DNA of 7,834 bases from an uncultured Methanobacterium sp. (lineage in GTDB: Archaea > Methanobacteriota > Methanobacteria > Methanobacteriales > Methanobacteriaceae). The DNA lies in contig NZ_OY762022.1 in NCBI RefSeq assembly GCF_963665055.1, positions 1 to 7,834 on the forward strand, in the 5' to 3' direction. Each line of letters opens with the position of its first letter. Positions within the stretch are counted from its first letter, which is position 1. Below are positions 1 through 7,203 of this stretch, in pieces. The translations under genes and the position numbers were made by a program. Under the pieces are notes generated by a model. It was not told where the DNA came from. It searched no databases and was given only the letters and a program-made list of their open reading frames with translations.

Positions 1-1386
1 TTTACTATTGTTAATGCTACTGGATCTAGTGGAATTAATGTTTACTCCGTAGAAAACGTTACTTTAAATAACAATACTGTTTCGGGCAGTCTTGCAGGAA
101 TTACAGTGAAAAATAGTGCCAATACCACTATCATAAATTGTACTATTACTGGTAATGATTGGGCTTTGGATGTTGAAAATTCAGGGTCTGTTACTATTTG
201 TGGTAATAGTATTTCCAACAATACTAATGGAGTTTTGTTGTATGAAACTGATGATAGTGTGATTTCTGGTAACAATATCAATGACAATTACTACAATGGT
301 GTGTACATCCAGAAGGGGGATAATAACACTATGGAAAACAATACCATTGCCCGCAATGGTGTAAATAGTAGTAGTCAGGGTATTTTACTCCAGTCAAGTG
401 ATTACAATGTCATAAAAAATAATACTGTGTTAGACAATGGGTTTTCAGGAATTTTACTCCAGCAATCCAACTACAATACTGTAGGTGGTGCTAGTGATGT
501 TTCTAACACTGTTTCTGGTAGTGACAATGGTATTTTAATTTATGATAGTTCATTTGGTAACCTTGTAACTGGTAACCAGATCACTGGTAATGACTACAAT
601 GGTTTGTGGATTTTTGTCAACAGTGAGAACAACACAGTCTACAAAAACAACATTTCTGGTAATCAGGAAACCGGATTATTGGTATTCGGGTCAAACAATA
701 ATAATTTAACTGGTAACACTGTGAATAACAATAAATTTAATGGTATAGTTCTAACAGGCAGTAATTCGAGCACTGTTAGTGCAAATATTGTTAATGACAA
801 TGGAAATACAGTTAGTTTCGGTGGAATTGGTATTTTGTTAACCCAAAATGCAGATAATAATACGATTTCTGGTAATCAGTTGACTGGTAACTTGTGGACT
901 AACATTGTTTTGGATACAACAGCGAACAATAATTTAACAGCAAACACCCTCAATGGAAACACCATCAGCCAACAGGGAATCTATGTTGAAAACAGTCAAA
1001 ACATTGTTATTAATGACAATGTGGTGATTAGTAACACAGCTAATGGAATGGATATCAGAAATTCAAGTAATATCCAGATAAACTCAAATAATGTGTCCAG
1101 TAATGGTGTTACTGGGGTATTATTCTATAATTCCAGTGGAAGCACCATATACAACAATACTTTCCAGAGTAATGGTTGGACTGGTACTAACTGTGATTCC
1201 AGTAATGGTAACACAATAACACACAACAACTACATCAACAATCCAGGACAAGCCTACGACAACTCTGTTAACAGTTATGATAACGGAACCAGTGGAAATT
1301 ATTGGAGTGACTGGAGTACTACGGATCCAAGATCTATAGATGGAGGGGCCAATGTGGACAACCATCCATTAACCACTCCATTCTAG
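1..1386 (+). CDS. NosD-like right-handed beta-helix surface protein, 3' part (5' end outside window)
   Basis: The frame is open from base 1 to the TAG at 1384-1386, giving 461 residues with no start in the window; the GTG at 106 is an internal Val, not a credible start, because the homologous sequence runs on upstream of it. The protein is a chain of coils of about 22-25 residues with recurring N-N-T-[IV]-x-x-N and N-G-[IV] patterns, as in NosD / parallel beta-helix (PbH1) repeats. It ends with NYWSDW...DP...DGG...DNHPL, the usual terminal cap of NosD-type helices. NxS/T sequons are very frequent, and no transmembrane segment, sortase-like motif or pseudomurein-binding repeat is visible. The whole segment is collinear with the C-terminal half of the next gene (4871-6240), about two thirds identical by eye, but this copy stops right after the cap and has no transglutaminase-like domain. 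Likely an exported adhesin-like protein; the ligand is unknown. Confidence 0.88.
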   Translation, partial: FTIVNATGSSGINVYSVENVTLNNNTVSGSLAGITVKNSANTTIINCTITGNDWALDVENSGSVTICGNSISNNTNGVLLYETDDSVISGNNINDNYYNGVYIQKGDNNTMENNTIARNGVNSSSQGILLQSSDYNVIKNNTVLDNGFSGILLQQSNYNTVGGASDVSNTVSGSDNGILIYDSSFGNLVTGNQITGNDYNGLWIFVNSENNTVYKNNISGNQETGLLVFGSNNNNLTGNTVNNNKFNGIVLTGSNSSTVSANIVNDNGNTVSFGGIGILLTQNADNNTISGNQLTGNLWTNIVLDTTANNNLTANTLNGNTISQQGIYVENSQNIVINDNVVISNTANGMDIRNSSNIQINSNNVSSNGVTGVLFYNSSGSTIYNNTFQSNGWTGTNCDSSNGNTITHNNYINNPGQAYDNSVNSYDNGTSGNYWSDWSTTDPRSIDGGANVDNHPLTTPF

Positions 1387-1423
1387 AAAAACCATGGAGA
1401 ACCAATAAAACTAGAAAAAAACC

Positions 1424-1449
1424 ATTTATTTTTCTTTTTTTCTTTTTTA
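1424..1449 (+). terminator. T-rich archaeal terminator of the first gene
   Basis: About 40 bases after the stop codon the plus strand becomes a run of T tracts broken only by single A or C bases, with no stable hairpin before it. Euryarchaeal RNA polymerase terminates on such U-rich stretches without a stem-loop. It separates this gene from the next, which has its own promoter-like element. Confidence 0.6.
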
Positions 1450-1539
1450 AATTAGATTAAAAGTTTAATTTGCATGCTTTTATTATAATTTTCAGATTCG
1501 GTACTCAATTGTTCACATAAGTAGTTCCTGATTCATTTA

Positions 1540-1553
1540 GTAAACTTTATATT
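1540..1553 (+). promoter_or_regulatory. BRE/TATA-like promoter of the giant surface gene
   Basis: An A-rich BRE-like segment (GTAAAC) directly precedes TTTATATT at 1546-1553, close to the archaeal TATA consensus. A start site about 25 bases downstream would fall near 1573-1580, leaving a leader of roughly 30-55 bases before ATG 1610 or ATG 1631. A weaker TATA-like stretch lies at about 1478-1488. No operator or repeated regulatory motif was seen between the element and the gene. Confidence 0.45.
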
Positions 1554-1609
1554 TTCATTAATACAAATCGACATGTATTACTTTTCATATCAATCAATGG
1601 GTAGATTTA

Positions 1610-4600
1610 ATGATTCTGCAAGAAGCAATCATGAACAAAACAGGAAATTCACGATTTCAAATAAAAAGATTATTACCAATTATAATTTTATTTTTTTGCT
1701 TAATTTTAACTTTGAATATGGGAACAGTTTCAGCAGACCCTGGAATCATCTATGTGAACAATGAAACTGGAAATGATACTTGGGATGGACAAAGCCCAGT
1801 ATACAATGAAACAAGTGGAAGTGGACCAAAACTAAGTATTAAAAACGCAACTGGAACTGTAACGACAGATGGGACACTTAAACTTGCTGATGGAGTATAT
1901 TCTGGCGAAAATAATACAAATATCAACATAAACCATAATTTAACCATCATTGGCGAAAGCCAGAATGGAACCATAATCAATGCACAGAACTTCGCCCAGA
2001 TACTCATTATTTCTTCCAATATAACTGTCACTCTGGAAAATATAACTCTCACCAATGCTACAGCAACTGATGGGGGAGCTATCTACAACTGTGGTACGTT
2101 AAACATTAATAACTGTAACATAATGGGAAACACAGCAACTGCCAGTGTTGGTTGGGTTAATGATGGTGGTGCAATCTACAACACAGGAACTTTAACCATT
2201 GAAAACAGCAATATCAGCCAGAATAAAGCGAAAGGTAATGCGGGTGCAATCTACAATAGTGGAACCTTAACCATCCAGAACTCTCTAATAAACCAGAATA
2301 AAGCAACCAGTTCCAATGGGGGGGCAATTTATAATGTTGGAAATTCGGCTATTTTGAATATAATCAACAGTACTTTCACAGACAATAATGCGGGTAATGG
2401 TGGTGGGGCTATAGACAATTTCAATTCTAATAGTTTAACTGTAACCAACAGCACCTTTATCAATAATAGTTGTGGAGCACGTTTTGGTGGAGCAATAGAT
2501 AATTGGAAGGATGTTTTAAGTGCAGGCAGTGTAACTGTGGACGGTTGCACATTCACAGGTAACAGTGCATACCAGTCCGGGGGTGCAATAAATGTTGATG
2601 ATGGTTGTACAGCAAGTATAATCAACTGCACATTCACAAATAACAGAGCAGAAAGAGGTGGAGCAATCACTATTTGGGACTATAGCTCTGTAGATATAAC
2701 CGGCTCCACTTTCACAGACAATACTGTAACATCAAATCATAATACTGGTTATGGGGGTGCAATTAACAATCATAACTACAGTAATGCTACTGTAAACAAC
2801 TGCACATTCACTGGTAACATTGCGGAAGTTAATGGTGGTGCTATCAGCAATTATCTAAGCAATATGACATTAAACAGTTGCATATTCACTGGAAACAGTG
2901 CAGTTAATGGTGGTGGAGCAATCGATAATGAACCTACAAGTATTTTAACAATTTTGCACTGTATTTTCGCTGGCAACACTGTAACAAGCAGTGGTGGGGC
3001 TATTCACAACACAGGAACAATAAATATCATTGGTTCTGTATTCAAGGAGTGTAAAGCAAGTGACGGGGGTGGATTTTACAATGGTGGAACATCAACCATA
3101 AATAACTGTACTTTTGAAGGTAACACTGCAAGCAACGATTCTGGTGGTGCTATTTTCAATTACGATGGTAGTAGCCTAAATATAATCGACAGTATATTCA
3201 CAGGTAACACCGCAACTTATGGTGGTGCCATCTGCAACTATAATTACAGTAATCTTCGGATTTATCGCAGTCCTGATGACAGGGAACTTAGATTACAGAT
3301 TATTTCAGTATTTAATGGCACTTATAGCTATTTAACTGTGGTTAACTGCACTTTCATGAGTAACAATGCCTTTTACTATGGTGGTGCTATCACCAATGAT
3401 AATTATGGTATTTTAAATGTAGCAAACAGCACTTTCACCAATAATACTGCGGATAGATATGCAGGTGCAATTAACAACGATTTTTTCAGTGATGCAGCTG
3501 TAACTGGCAGTATTTTCAATGGGAACAGTGCAATTGATGGATCTGGTGGTGCTATTGATAACTACTATTATGGTTCATGTAATGTGAATGGTTGCATTTT
3601 CATTAATGGAACTGCTAATTATGGTGGTGCTCTTTGTAATGATGATGATGGTCCCCTAACTGTAACTAATTCCACTTTCACAGGTAACAGTGCAAATATA
3701 GATGGTGGTGCTATCAACAATGATGATGACTGTATTACCACTGTGATGGGTTGTATCTTCAATGGTAACACTGCAACAGCAGGTTCTGGTGGTGCAATAG
3801 ACAGTTATTCTAGTACAGTAACTGTAAACAACTGCACATTCAACCTGAATATTGCCCAAAATGGTGGAGCAATGGATAATATCAATGGTAAAGAGACAAT
3901 TAGCAACTGTACATTTATCGGTAACAATGCAACAGGTACTGGAGGTGCCCTTTACACAACCGGAACAACAAAAGTAGACAATTCATTATTCAAACATAAT
4001 ACTGCAGTAAATGGGGGTGCAGTGGGTAACTATTACAACACCGGGACATTAACCATAACAAACTCCACAATAAACCAGAACAGTGCAACTAACAATGGTG
4101 GAGCTATTTACAACCTTGCATCTCCCTACACTTTGCGGAAAACATTAATAATCACGGGTTCAGGGATTGATCAGAACATTGCATTGTGTGATAATTTTAT
4201 CTATAATAAGGGGGGTAACTGTGAGATACATTACAATCGCATTATGGCAAACAATGGGTATTCTATATATTCGATAGGAGGAACTGTCAATTCACAGTAT
4301 AACTGGTGGGGTAGTAATTCTGATCCTGCAGGTTTGGTAAGTGGTAATGTAGTTGTTGGCCCCTGGATTGTGTTATCGGTTAATGTTTCATCTGATGTGG
4401 TACCAGTTAATGGATTATCAACGGTTATTGCAGATCTAACTCATGATAGTAATGGAAATGACATTTCCAATCTGGGCCATATTCCTGATGGCATAATTGT
4501 GACTTTTGGCAGTGATTCTGCAAATATAACTAACGAACCCACGGTTAATGGTGAAGCAGTTGTGACTTTCACTGTGGGTTCTAGGAGTGGATTAATCACA

Positions 4601-6661
4601 ATAAATGCAACATTGGATAATCAGACAGTTTTCACTAGTTTGTTAGCTGCGGATCATATTGTGGATGTAACTCGGACCAATAATGAGATTCAAAGGGTGA
4701 TTGATGATGCTAATAATGGGGATATCATAGTATTCTTGTCTGGAACTTATGCCAACATTGCATTAACAGTCACCACTCCAGTGAGTTTGTTTGGTGAGGA
4801 TGTAATTTTAGTAAGTAATGGTAAATCTCCCATTTTAACTGTCAAAGGTTTTGGTAGTAATGTTACGGGGTTTACTTTGATGAATGCTACTGGGAGTAGC
4901 GGTATTAGTGTTATTTATGCAGATAACGTTACTTTAAATAACAATACTGTTTTGGGTAATCTTGCAGGAATTGTAGTGAAAAATAGTGCCAACACAAATA
5001 TTCTGAATAGCAGTATAACTAATAATACTTGGGCTTTGGATATTGAAAACGCACAGTCTACTGTTATTAATGGTAATAATATTTACAACAATAAAAATGG
5101 GATTTCATTGTATGGAACGGTTAGTAGTGCAATTGCGTGTAACAATATCAATGACAATTATTACAATGGTATATACATCCAGAATGGGGATAATAACACC
5201 TTAGAAAAGAATACAATAAATAATAATGGTATTATTAGTGGTGCCCAGGGTGTTTTATTAGATTCAAGCGATTATAATATTTTAAAAAATAATACAGTAG
5301 TGGGTAATGGGTTTTCAGGGATTTTACTTCGCCAGTCAAATTATAATACTATTGGTGGTGGTAGTGAAGATTTTAACACGGTTTCTGGTAGTGATAATGG
5401 TGTTTTGGTCTTTGATAGTTCAGTGGGAAATAATGTGGCAAGTAATCAAATAGTTGGTAATGACTTCAATGGTTTGTGGATATTTATTAATAGTGAAAAC
5501 AATACAGTGTCTGGAAACAATGTTTCAGGTAATTTTGAAACTGGTGTGCTTGTATTTGGATCTAATAATAACAATATAACTTCTAATAATTTAAATAATA
5601 ATTTATGTAATGGTGTTGTCCTCACAAACAGTAATGGTAATGTTATCCGCACTAATACTGTTAATAATAATGGGAATACAGTTAATTTTTGTGGAATTGG
5701 TATATTGTCTCAAAACTCCAGTAACAATACTGTTTCTTGTAACCAGTTGACTGCTAACTTGTGGACTAATATTGTTCTGGTTACTACAAAGTACAATAAT
5801 TTGACAGCCAACACTGTTAATGGAAATAACACTAGTCAACAGGGTATCCAAGTGGAAAGTAGTCAATACTGTGTTGTTGGGGGTAATGATGTAGTTAATA
5901 ACACTGCTAATGGAATGGACATTCGTAACTCTAGTGCTGTTGAAATTGGGGGGAATAATGTGTCTAATAATACTATTACTGGTGTTTTATTCTATAATGC
6001 TACAGGGTGCACAGTTTACGGTAATACTTTCCAGAGTAATGGCTGGACTGGTACTAACTTCGATTCCAGCAGTGGTAATACAGTAACTCATAACAACTAT
6101 GTAAATAATATTGGACAAGCTTATGATAACTCCAATAACAGTTATGATGGAGGCATAGGCAATTACTGGAGTGACTGGACCACCATAGATCCAAAACCAG
6201 TAGACGGAGGGGTTAACATGGATAATCATCCTTCAAATTCACCAATATTATACGTTCCCCCCGGATTCGAGCAATATGTTTTACCGACTGACAACTGTCA
6301 ATCAGATGATCCAGTTATAATTACATTGGCTAACAATTTTACTTCGGGTGCAGTGACTGCCAGGGAAAAGGCAACCAAAATTTTTGACTGGGTAAAAGAT
6401 AATATAACTTATCAATTCTATCATGACACTCAAAAAGGTGCTTTAGAAACTAGTAAAGTAGGTTCGGGTAACTGTGTGGATATAACTCACCTATTAATTG
6501 CTTTATGCAGAGCCTCTGGCATACCAGCACAATACATGCTTGGAACCTATCTTAATGATAATGGAACTAAGGTCGGATATGTATGGGCAAGTCTCTACAT
6601 TACGGATGATTGGGTTTTTGCAGATGCAACCAGTACTGAAAATCTAAGCTGGGGGTTATAA
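1610..6661 (+). CDS. Giant secreted adhesin-like protein: Pmp-type beta-helix, Ig-like domain, NosD beta-helix, transglutaminase-like C-terminus
   Basis: 1683 codons; residues below are counted from ATG 1610. ATG 1631 is an equally or more likely start because it gives a tidier signal peptide (MNKTGNSRF, basic IKR, hydrophobic LLPIIILFFCLILTL, cleavage after VSA at residue 42); neither ATG has a clear Shine-Dalgarno site. Order: N-terminal IYVNNETGNDTWDG cap; 25 repeats with GGAI and FxxN motifs (155-856); an NWWG motif (898-901); a Big/invasin-like Ig domain (about 918-1010); a NosD-type helix (about 1015-1541) ending in the WSDW...DNHP cap; and a transglutaminase-like domain (about 1560-1683). 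That domain has Cys1622 in GSGNCVD and Asp1672 in ADAT, but Tyr1657 in GYVW where His is expected, and it is cut short by an apparent frameshift. It is probably a stalk exposed on the cell surface for adhesion. Catalysis is doubtful as written. No C-terminal membrane anchor is visible, so attachment to the cell is unexplained. Confidence 0.9.
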   Translation: MILQEAIMNKTGNSRFQIKRLLPIIILFFCLILTLNMGTVSADPGIIYVNNETGNDTWDGQSPVYNETSGSGPKLSIKNATGTVTTDGTLKLADGVYSGENNTNININHNLTIIGESQNGTIINAQNFAQILIISSNITVTLENITLTNATATDGGAIYNCGTLNINNCNIMGNTATASVGWVNDGGAIYNTGTLTIENSNISQNKAKGNAGAIYNSGTLTIQNSLINQNKATSSNGGAIYNVGNSAILNIINSTFTDNNAGNGGGAIDNFNSNSLTVTNSTFINNSCGARFGGAIDNWKDVLSAGSVTVDGCTFTGNSAYQSGGAINVDDGCTASIINCTFTNNRAERGGAITIWDYSSVDITGSTFTDNTVTSNHNTGYGGAINNHNYSNATVNNCTFTGNIAEVNGGAISNYLSNMTLNSCIFTGNSAVNGGGAIDNEPTSILTILHCIFAGNTVTSSGGAIHNTGTINIIGSVFKECKASDGGGFYNGGTSTINNCTFEGNTASNDSGGAIFNYDGSSLNIIDSIFTGNTATYGGAICNYNYSNLRIYRSPDDRELRLQIISVFNGTYSYLTVVNCTFMSNNAFYYGGAITNDNYGILNVANSTFTNNTADRYAGAINNDFFSDAAVTGSIFNGNSAIDGSGGAIDNYYYGSCNVNGCIFINGTANYGGALCNDDDGPLTVTNSTFTGNSANIDGGAINNDDDCITTVMGCIFNGNTATAGSGGAIDSYSSTVTVNNCTFNLNIAQNGGAMDNINGKETISNCTFIGNNATGTGGALYTTGTTKVDNSLFKHNTAVNGGAVGNYYNTGTLTITNSTINQNSATNNGGAIYNLASPYTLRKTLIITGSGIDQNIALCDNFIYNKGGNCEIHYNRIMANNGYSIYSIGGTVNSQYNWWGSNSDPAGLVSGNVVVGPWIVLSVNVSSDVVPVNGLSTVIADLTHDSNGNDISNLGHIPDGIIVTFGSDSANITNEPTVNGEAVVTFTVGSRSGLITINATLDNQTVFTSLLAADHIVDVTRTNNEIQRVIDDANNGDIIVFLSGTYANIALTVTTPVSLFGEDVILVSNGKSPILTVKGFGSNVTGFTLMNATGSSGISVIYADNVTLNNNTVLGNLAGIVVKNSANTNILNSSITNNTWALDIENAQSTVINGNNIYNNKNGISLYGTVSSAIACNNINDNYYNGIYIQNGDNNTLEKNTINNNGIISGAQGVLLDSSDYNILKNNTVVGNGFSGILLRQSNYNTIGGGSEDFNTVSGSDNGVLVFDSSVGNNVASNQIVGNDFNGLWIFINSENNTVSGNNVSGNFETGVLVFGSNNNNITSNNLNNNLCNGVVLTNSNGNVIRTNTVNNNGNTVNFCGIGILSQNSSNNTVSCNQLTANLWTNIVLVTTKYNNLTANTVNGNNTSQQGIQVESSQYCVVGGNDVVNNTANGMDIRNSSAVEIGGNNVSNNTITGVLFYNATGCTVYGNTFQSNGWTGTNFDSSSGNTVTHNNYVNNIGQAYDNSNNSYDGGIGNYWSDWTTIDPKPVDGGVNMDNHPSNSPILYVPPGFEQYVLPTDNCQSDDPVIITLANNFTSGAVTAREKATKIFDWVKDNITYQFYHDTQKGALETSKVGSGNCVDITHLLIALCRASGIPAQYMLGTYLNDNGTKVGYVWASLYITDDWVFADATSTENLSWGL
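2072..4177 (+). repeat. 25 tandem Pmp-type coil repeats (GGA[IVLM] ... FxxN) inside the giant gene
   Basis: The encoded stretch (residues 155-856) repeats a coil of about 22-35 residues, typically GGAIxN - x(4-8) - [LT]x[IV]xN[CS]TFTGN. GGA[ILV] and FxxN are the paired tetrapeptide hallmarks of chlamydial polymorphic membrane proteins and related right-handed beta-helices. I count 25 copies, two starting AGAI and one GGGF. The position two residues before the F/I of FxxN is Cys in 12 copies and Ser in 13, with no other residue. Repeats are diverged at DNA level, with only short identical patches, so this is an old protein repeat and not a recent satellite expansion. Confidence 0.85.
3254..3331 (+). 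other. Non-repeat insertion of about 26 codons inside one coil
   Basis: Coil 15 starts normally (GGAICNYNYSNL) and resumes normally (LTVVNCTF), but between these lie about 26 residues (about 549-574) containing RIYRSPDDRELRLQ, rich in Arg, Asp and Glu. The surrounding coils are almost free of such charge clusters. The reading frame is kept. In a beta-helix such an excursion would be a side loop, possibly a binding or exposed epitope loop. Confidence 0.5.
4871..6240 (+). repeat. NosD beta-helix block, tandem paralogous copy of positions 1-1380
   Basis: Starting at FTLMNATGSSGIS, this stretch aligns without rearrangement to the upstream gene from base 1 onward; the two lengths differ by only about two codons. 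Several DNA patches are identical, notably a roughly 28-base patch around 56-83 and 4926-4953, while other patches differ at most third positions and many first positions. Shared signatures include INDNYYNG, NTVSGSDNG, GLWIF and TFQSNGWTGTN, then the WSDW cap. The similarity ends just after DNHP, where the upstream gene stops and this one continues into the transglutaminase-like module. Confidence 0.85.
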
Positions 6662-6720
6662 ACAATTGGAATACTTCTAGTTTACAGTTAAATGGCGTTT
6701 ATACCAGTTTACCTTTTTAA
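6650..6720 (+). pseudogene. Displaced C-terminal tail of the transglutaminase-like domain (probable one-base frameshift)
   Basis: The annotated frame ends SWGL-stop at 6659-6661, immediately after a run of five G (6651-6655). Reading from 6655 in the other frame gives 21 codons beginning VINNWNTSS and ending YTSLPF, with TAA at 6718-6720. Archaeal transglutaminase-like domains in Methanobacteriales typically end with a GVI-NWNT-...-SLPF segment after ADATS, so this is the missing tail, not chance. Adding one G gives tgg ggg gtt ata and joins the two parts. It may be a true mutation, a phase-variable homopolymer or a sequencing error. Confidence 0.75.
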
Positions 6721-6743
6721 AATCCTTTTTTAATTTTAGTTCC
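6712..6743 (+). terminator. T-rich terminator of the giant gene
   Basis: Runs of five to seven T separated by short A-containing spacers begin inside the last codons of the displaced tail and continue past 6740. There is no clear stem-loop. This is the form expected of euryarchaeal U-tract termination and lies immediately after the restored stop codon at 6718-6720, which supports that stop as the original gene end. Confidence 0.5.
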
Positions 6744-6861
6744 AAAGTGACTGCCTCCAATTAATCTCCTATAAAGTAATCTCCTAATAAATATCCTCTT
6801 CGGTGTTTCTTTCATCAATATATCTTTTAACAGTTTTTGGTGTGTTTTTCCAATACTTCAT
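6717..6861 (-). pseudogene. Possible decayed gene fragment, unidentified
   Basis: Two overlapping minus-strand frames look more protein-like than expected for AT-rich spacer. ATG 6861 to the stop at 6784-6786 encodes 25 residues including PKTVKRYIDERNTEEDIY. ATG 6815 to the stop at 6717-6719 encodes 32 residues ending RRLIGGSHFGTKIKKGF. The second faintly recalls an RR-x-IGG-x-H...KGF stretch of small archaeal conserved proteins, from memory only. Upstream in that second frame there is a stop after GIGYNKTIK. A 15-base period in the DNA (TAATCTCCTA at 6762 and 6777) produces the RRLLYRRLI pattern, so part of the resemblance may be artefact. No ribosome binding site or promoter was found. Best reading: debris of a gene, or chance. 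Confidence 0.2.
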
Positions 6862-6933
6862 TTAATAGTCTTATTGTAGCCTATTCCACTTAATACCTCT
6901 AAATAACCTAATGTTTACTATTTTTATTTTTTA

Positions 6934-6950
6934 AAAAATTAATTTATACA
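6934..6950 (+). promoter_or_regulatory. Possible BRE/TATA element in the intergenic region
   Basis: An A-tract (AAAAAATTAA) precedes TTTATACA at 6943-6950, a fair match to the archaeal BRE-TATA arrangement. A transcript would start near 6972-6977, about 25 bases before the ATG at 6999. In DNA this AT-rich such matches arise by chance, so it is only a candidate. Confidence 0.25.
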
Positions 6951-6998
6951 AAAAGCAAGGTTATCAGTAGGGCTTAACCGTATATGCTATAGGGATAG

Positions 6999-7049
6999 AT
7001 GGCTGATGAAAAAAACATCCCTTCTTATATTGATGGATCATTCAATTAA
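6999..7049 (+). CDS. Very short reading frame, candidate gene start or remnant
   Basis: ATG 6999 encodes only MADEKNIPSYIDGSFN before TAA at 7047-7049. The sequence reads like the start of a soluble protein, sits behind a purine-rich AGGGATAG and about 50 bases after a TATA-like element. All three frames close quickly downstream, so if it was once a gene, only its first 16 codons remain. It could also be a genuine small protein or chance. I recognise no family. Confidence 0.15.
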   Translation: MADEKNIPSYIDGSFN

Positions 7050-7104
7050 ATCATAATAATGGATAATGGATCTATTTTAATCAAGCTTAGGGTCATGATT
7101 TTGC

Positions 7105-7176
7105 ATGGACAGTGCTGATCTTTGTGGAGATGGTGGGAGATTTATGGAAAAATTAGATATTGAAATGGAAAAATAA
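7105..7176 (+). CDS. Very short reading frame of 23 codons
   Basis: ATG 7105 to TAA 7174-7176 encodes MDSADLCGDGGRF followed by MEKLDIEMEK. It is acidic, with one Cys and no hydrophobic segment. No strong ribosome binding site precedes it, and the stop lies inside an A-rich tract that more probably serves as the terminator of the opposite gene. No known family recognised. Listed for completeness only. Confidence 0.12.
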   Translation: MDSADLCGDGGRFMEKLDIEMEK

Positions 7177-7203
7177 AAAAATTAAAAAAATAAGGTAAAA
7201 ATA
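7168..7203 (-). terminator. T-rich terminator of the minus-strand gene
   Basis: The plus strand is a near-continuous A tract interrupted by single T or GG, so the minus-strand transcript carries a long U-rich stretch about 70-100 bases after its stop codon at 7273-7275. No hairpin is needed in euryarchaea. Confidence 0.5.

Noticed and set aside
1573..1764. Plus-strand frame of 63 codons beginning MYYFSYQSMG
   Set aside because: It overlaps the start of the giant gene in another frame, begins at about the predicted transcription start, and its Asn/Phe/Lys-rich content is a shadow of the signal-peptide coding region.
2072..4177. Regular repeats considered as a CRISPR array or minisatellite
   Set aside because: Repeats are conserved in protein and not in DNA, vary in length, and lie in one long open frame.
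1750..6229. Several minus-strand frames of 67-113 codons within the giant gene
   Set aside because: All lie antisense to the repeat-rich coding sequence, share its periodicity and lack promoters or ribosome binding sites.
6959..6979. Small inverted repeat GGTTA ... TAACC
   Set aside because: Only five base pairs with an 11-base loop; too weak to call as a terminator, operator or riboswitch element.
6999..7040. TGATGA-like boxes suggesting a C/D-box guide RNA
   Set aside because: The first base does not fit the usual RTGATGA C box, and no D box at a suitable distance with a D'/C' pair was found.
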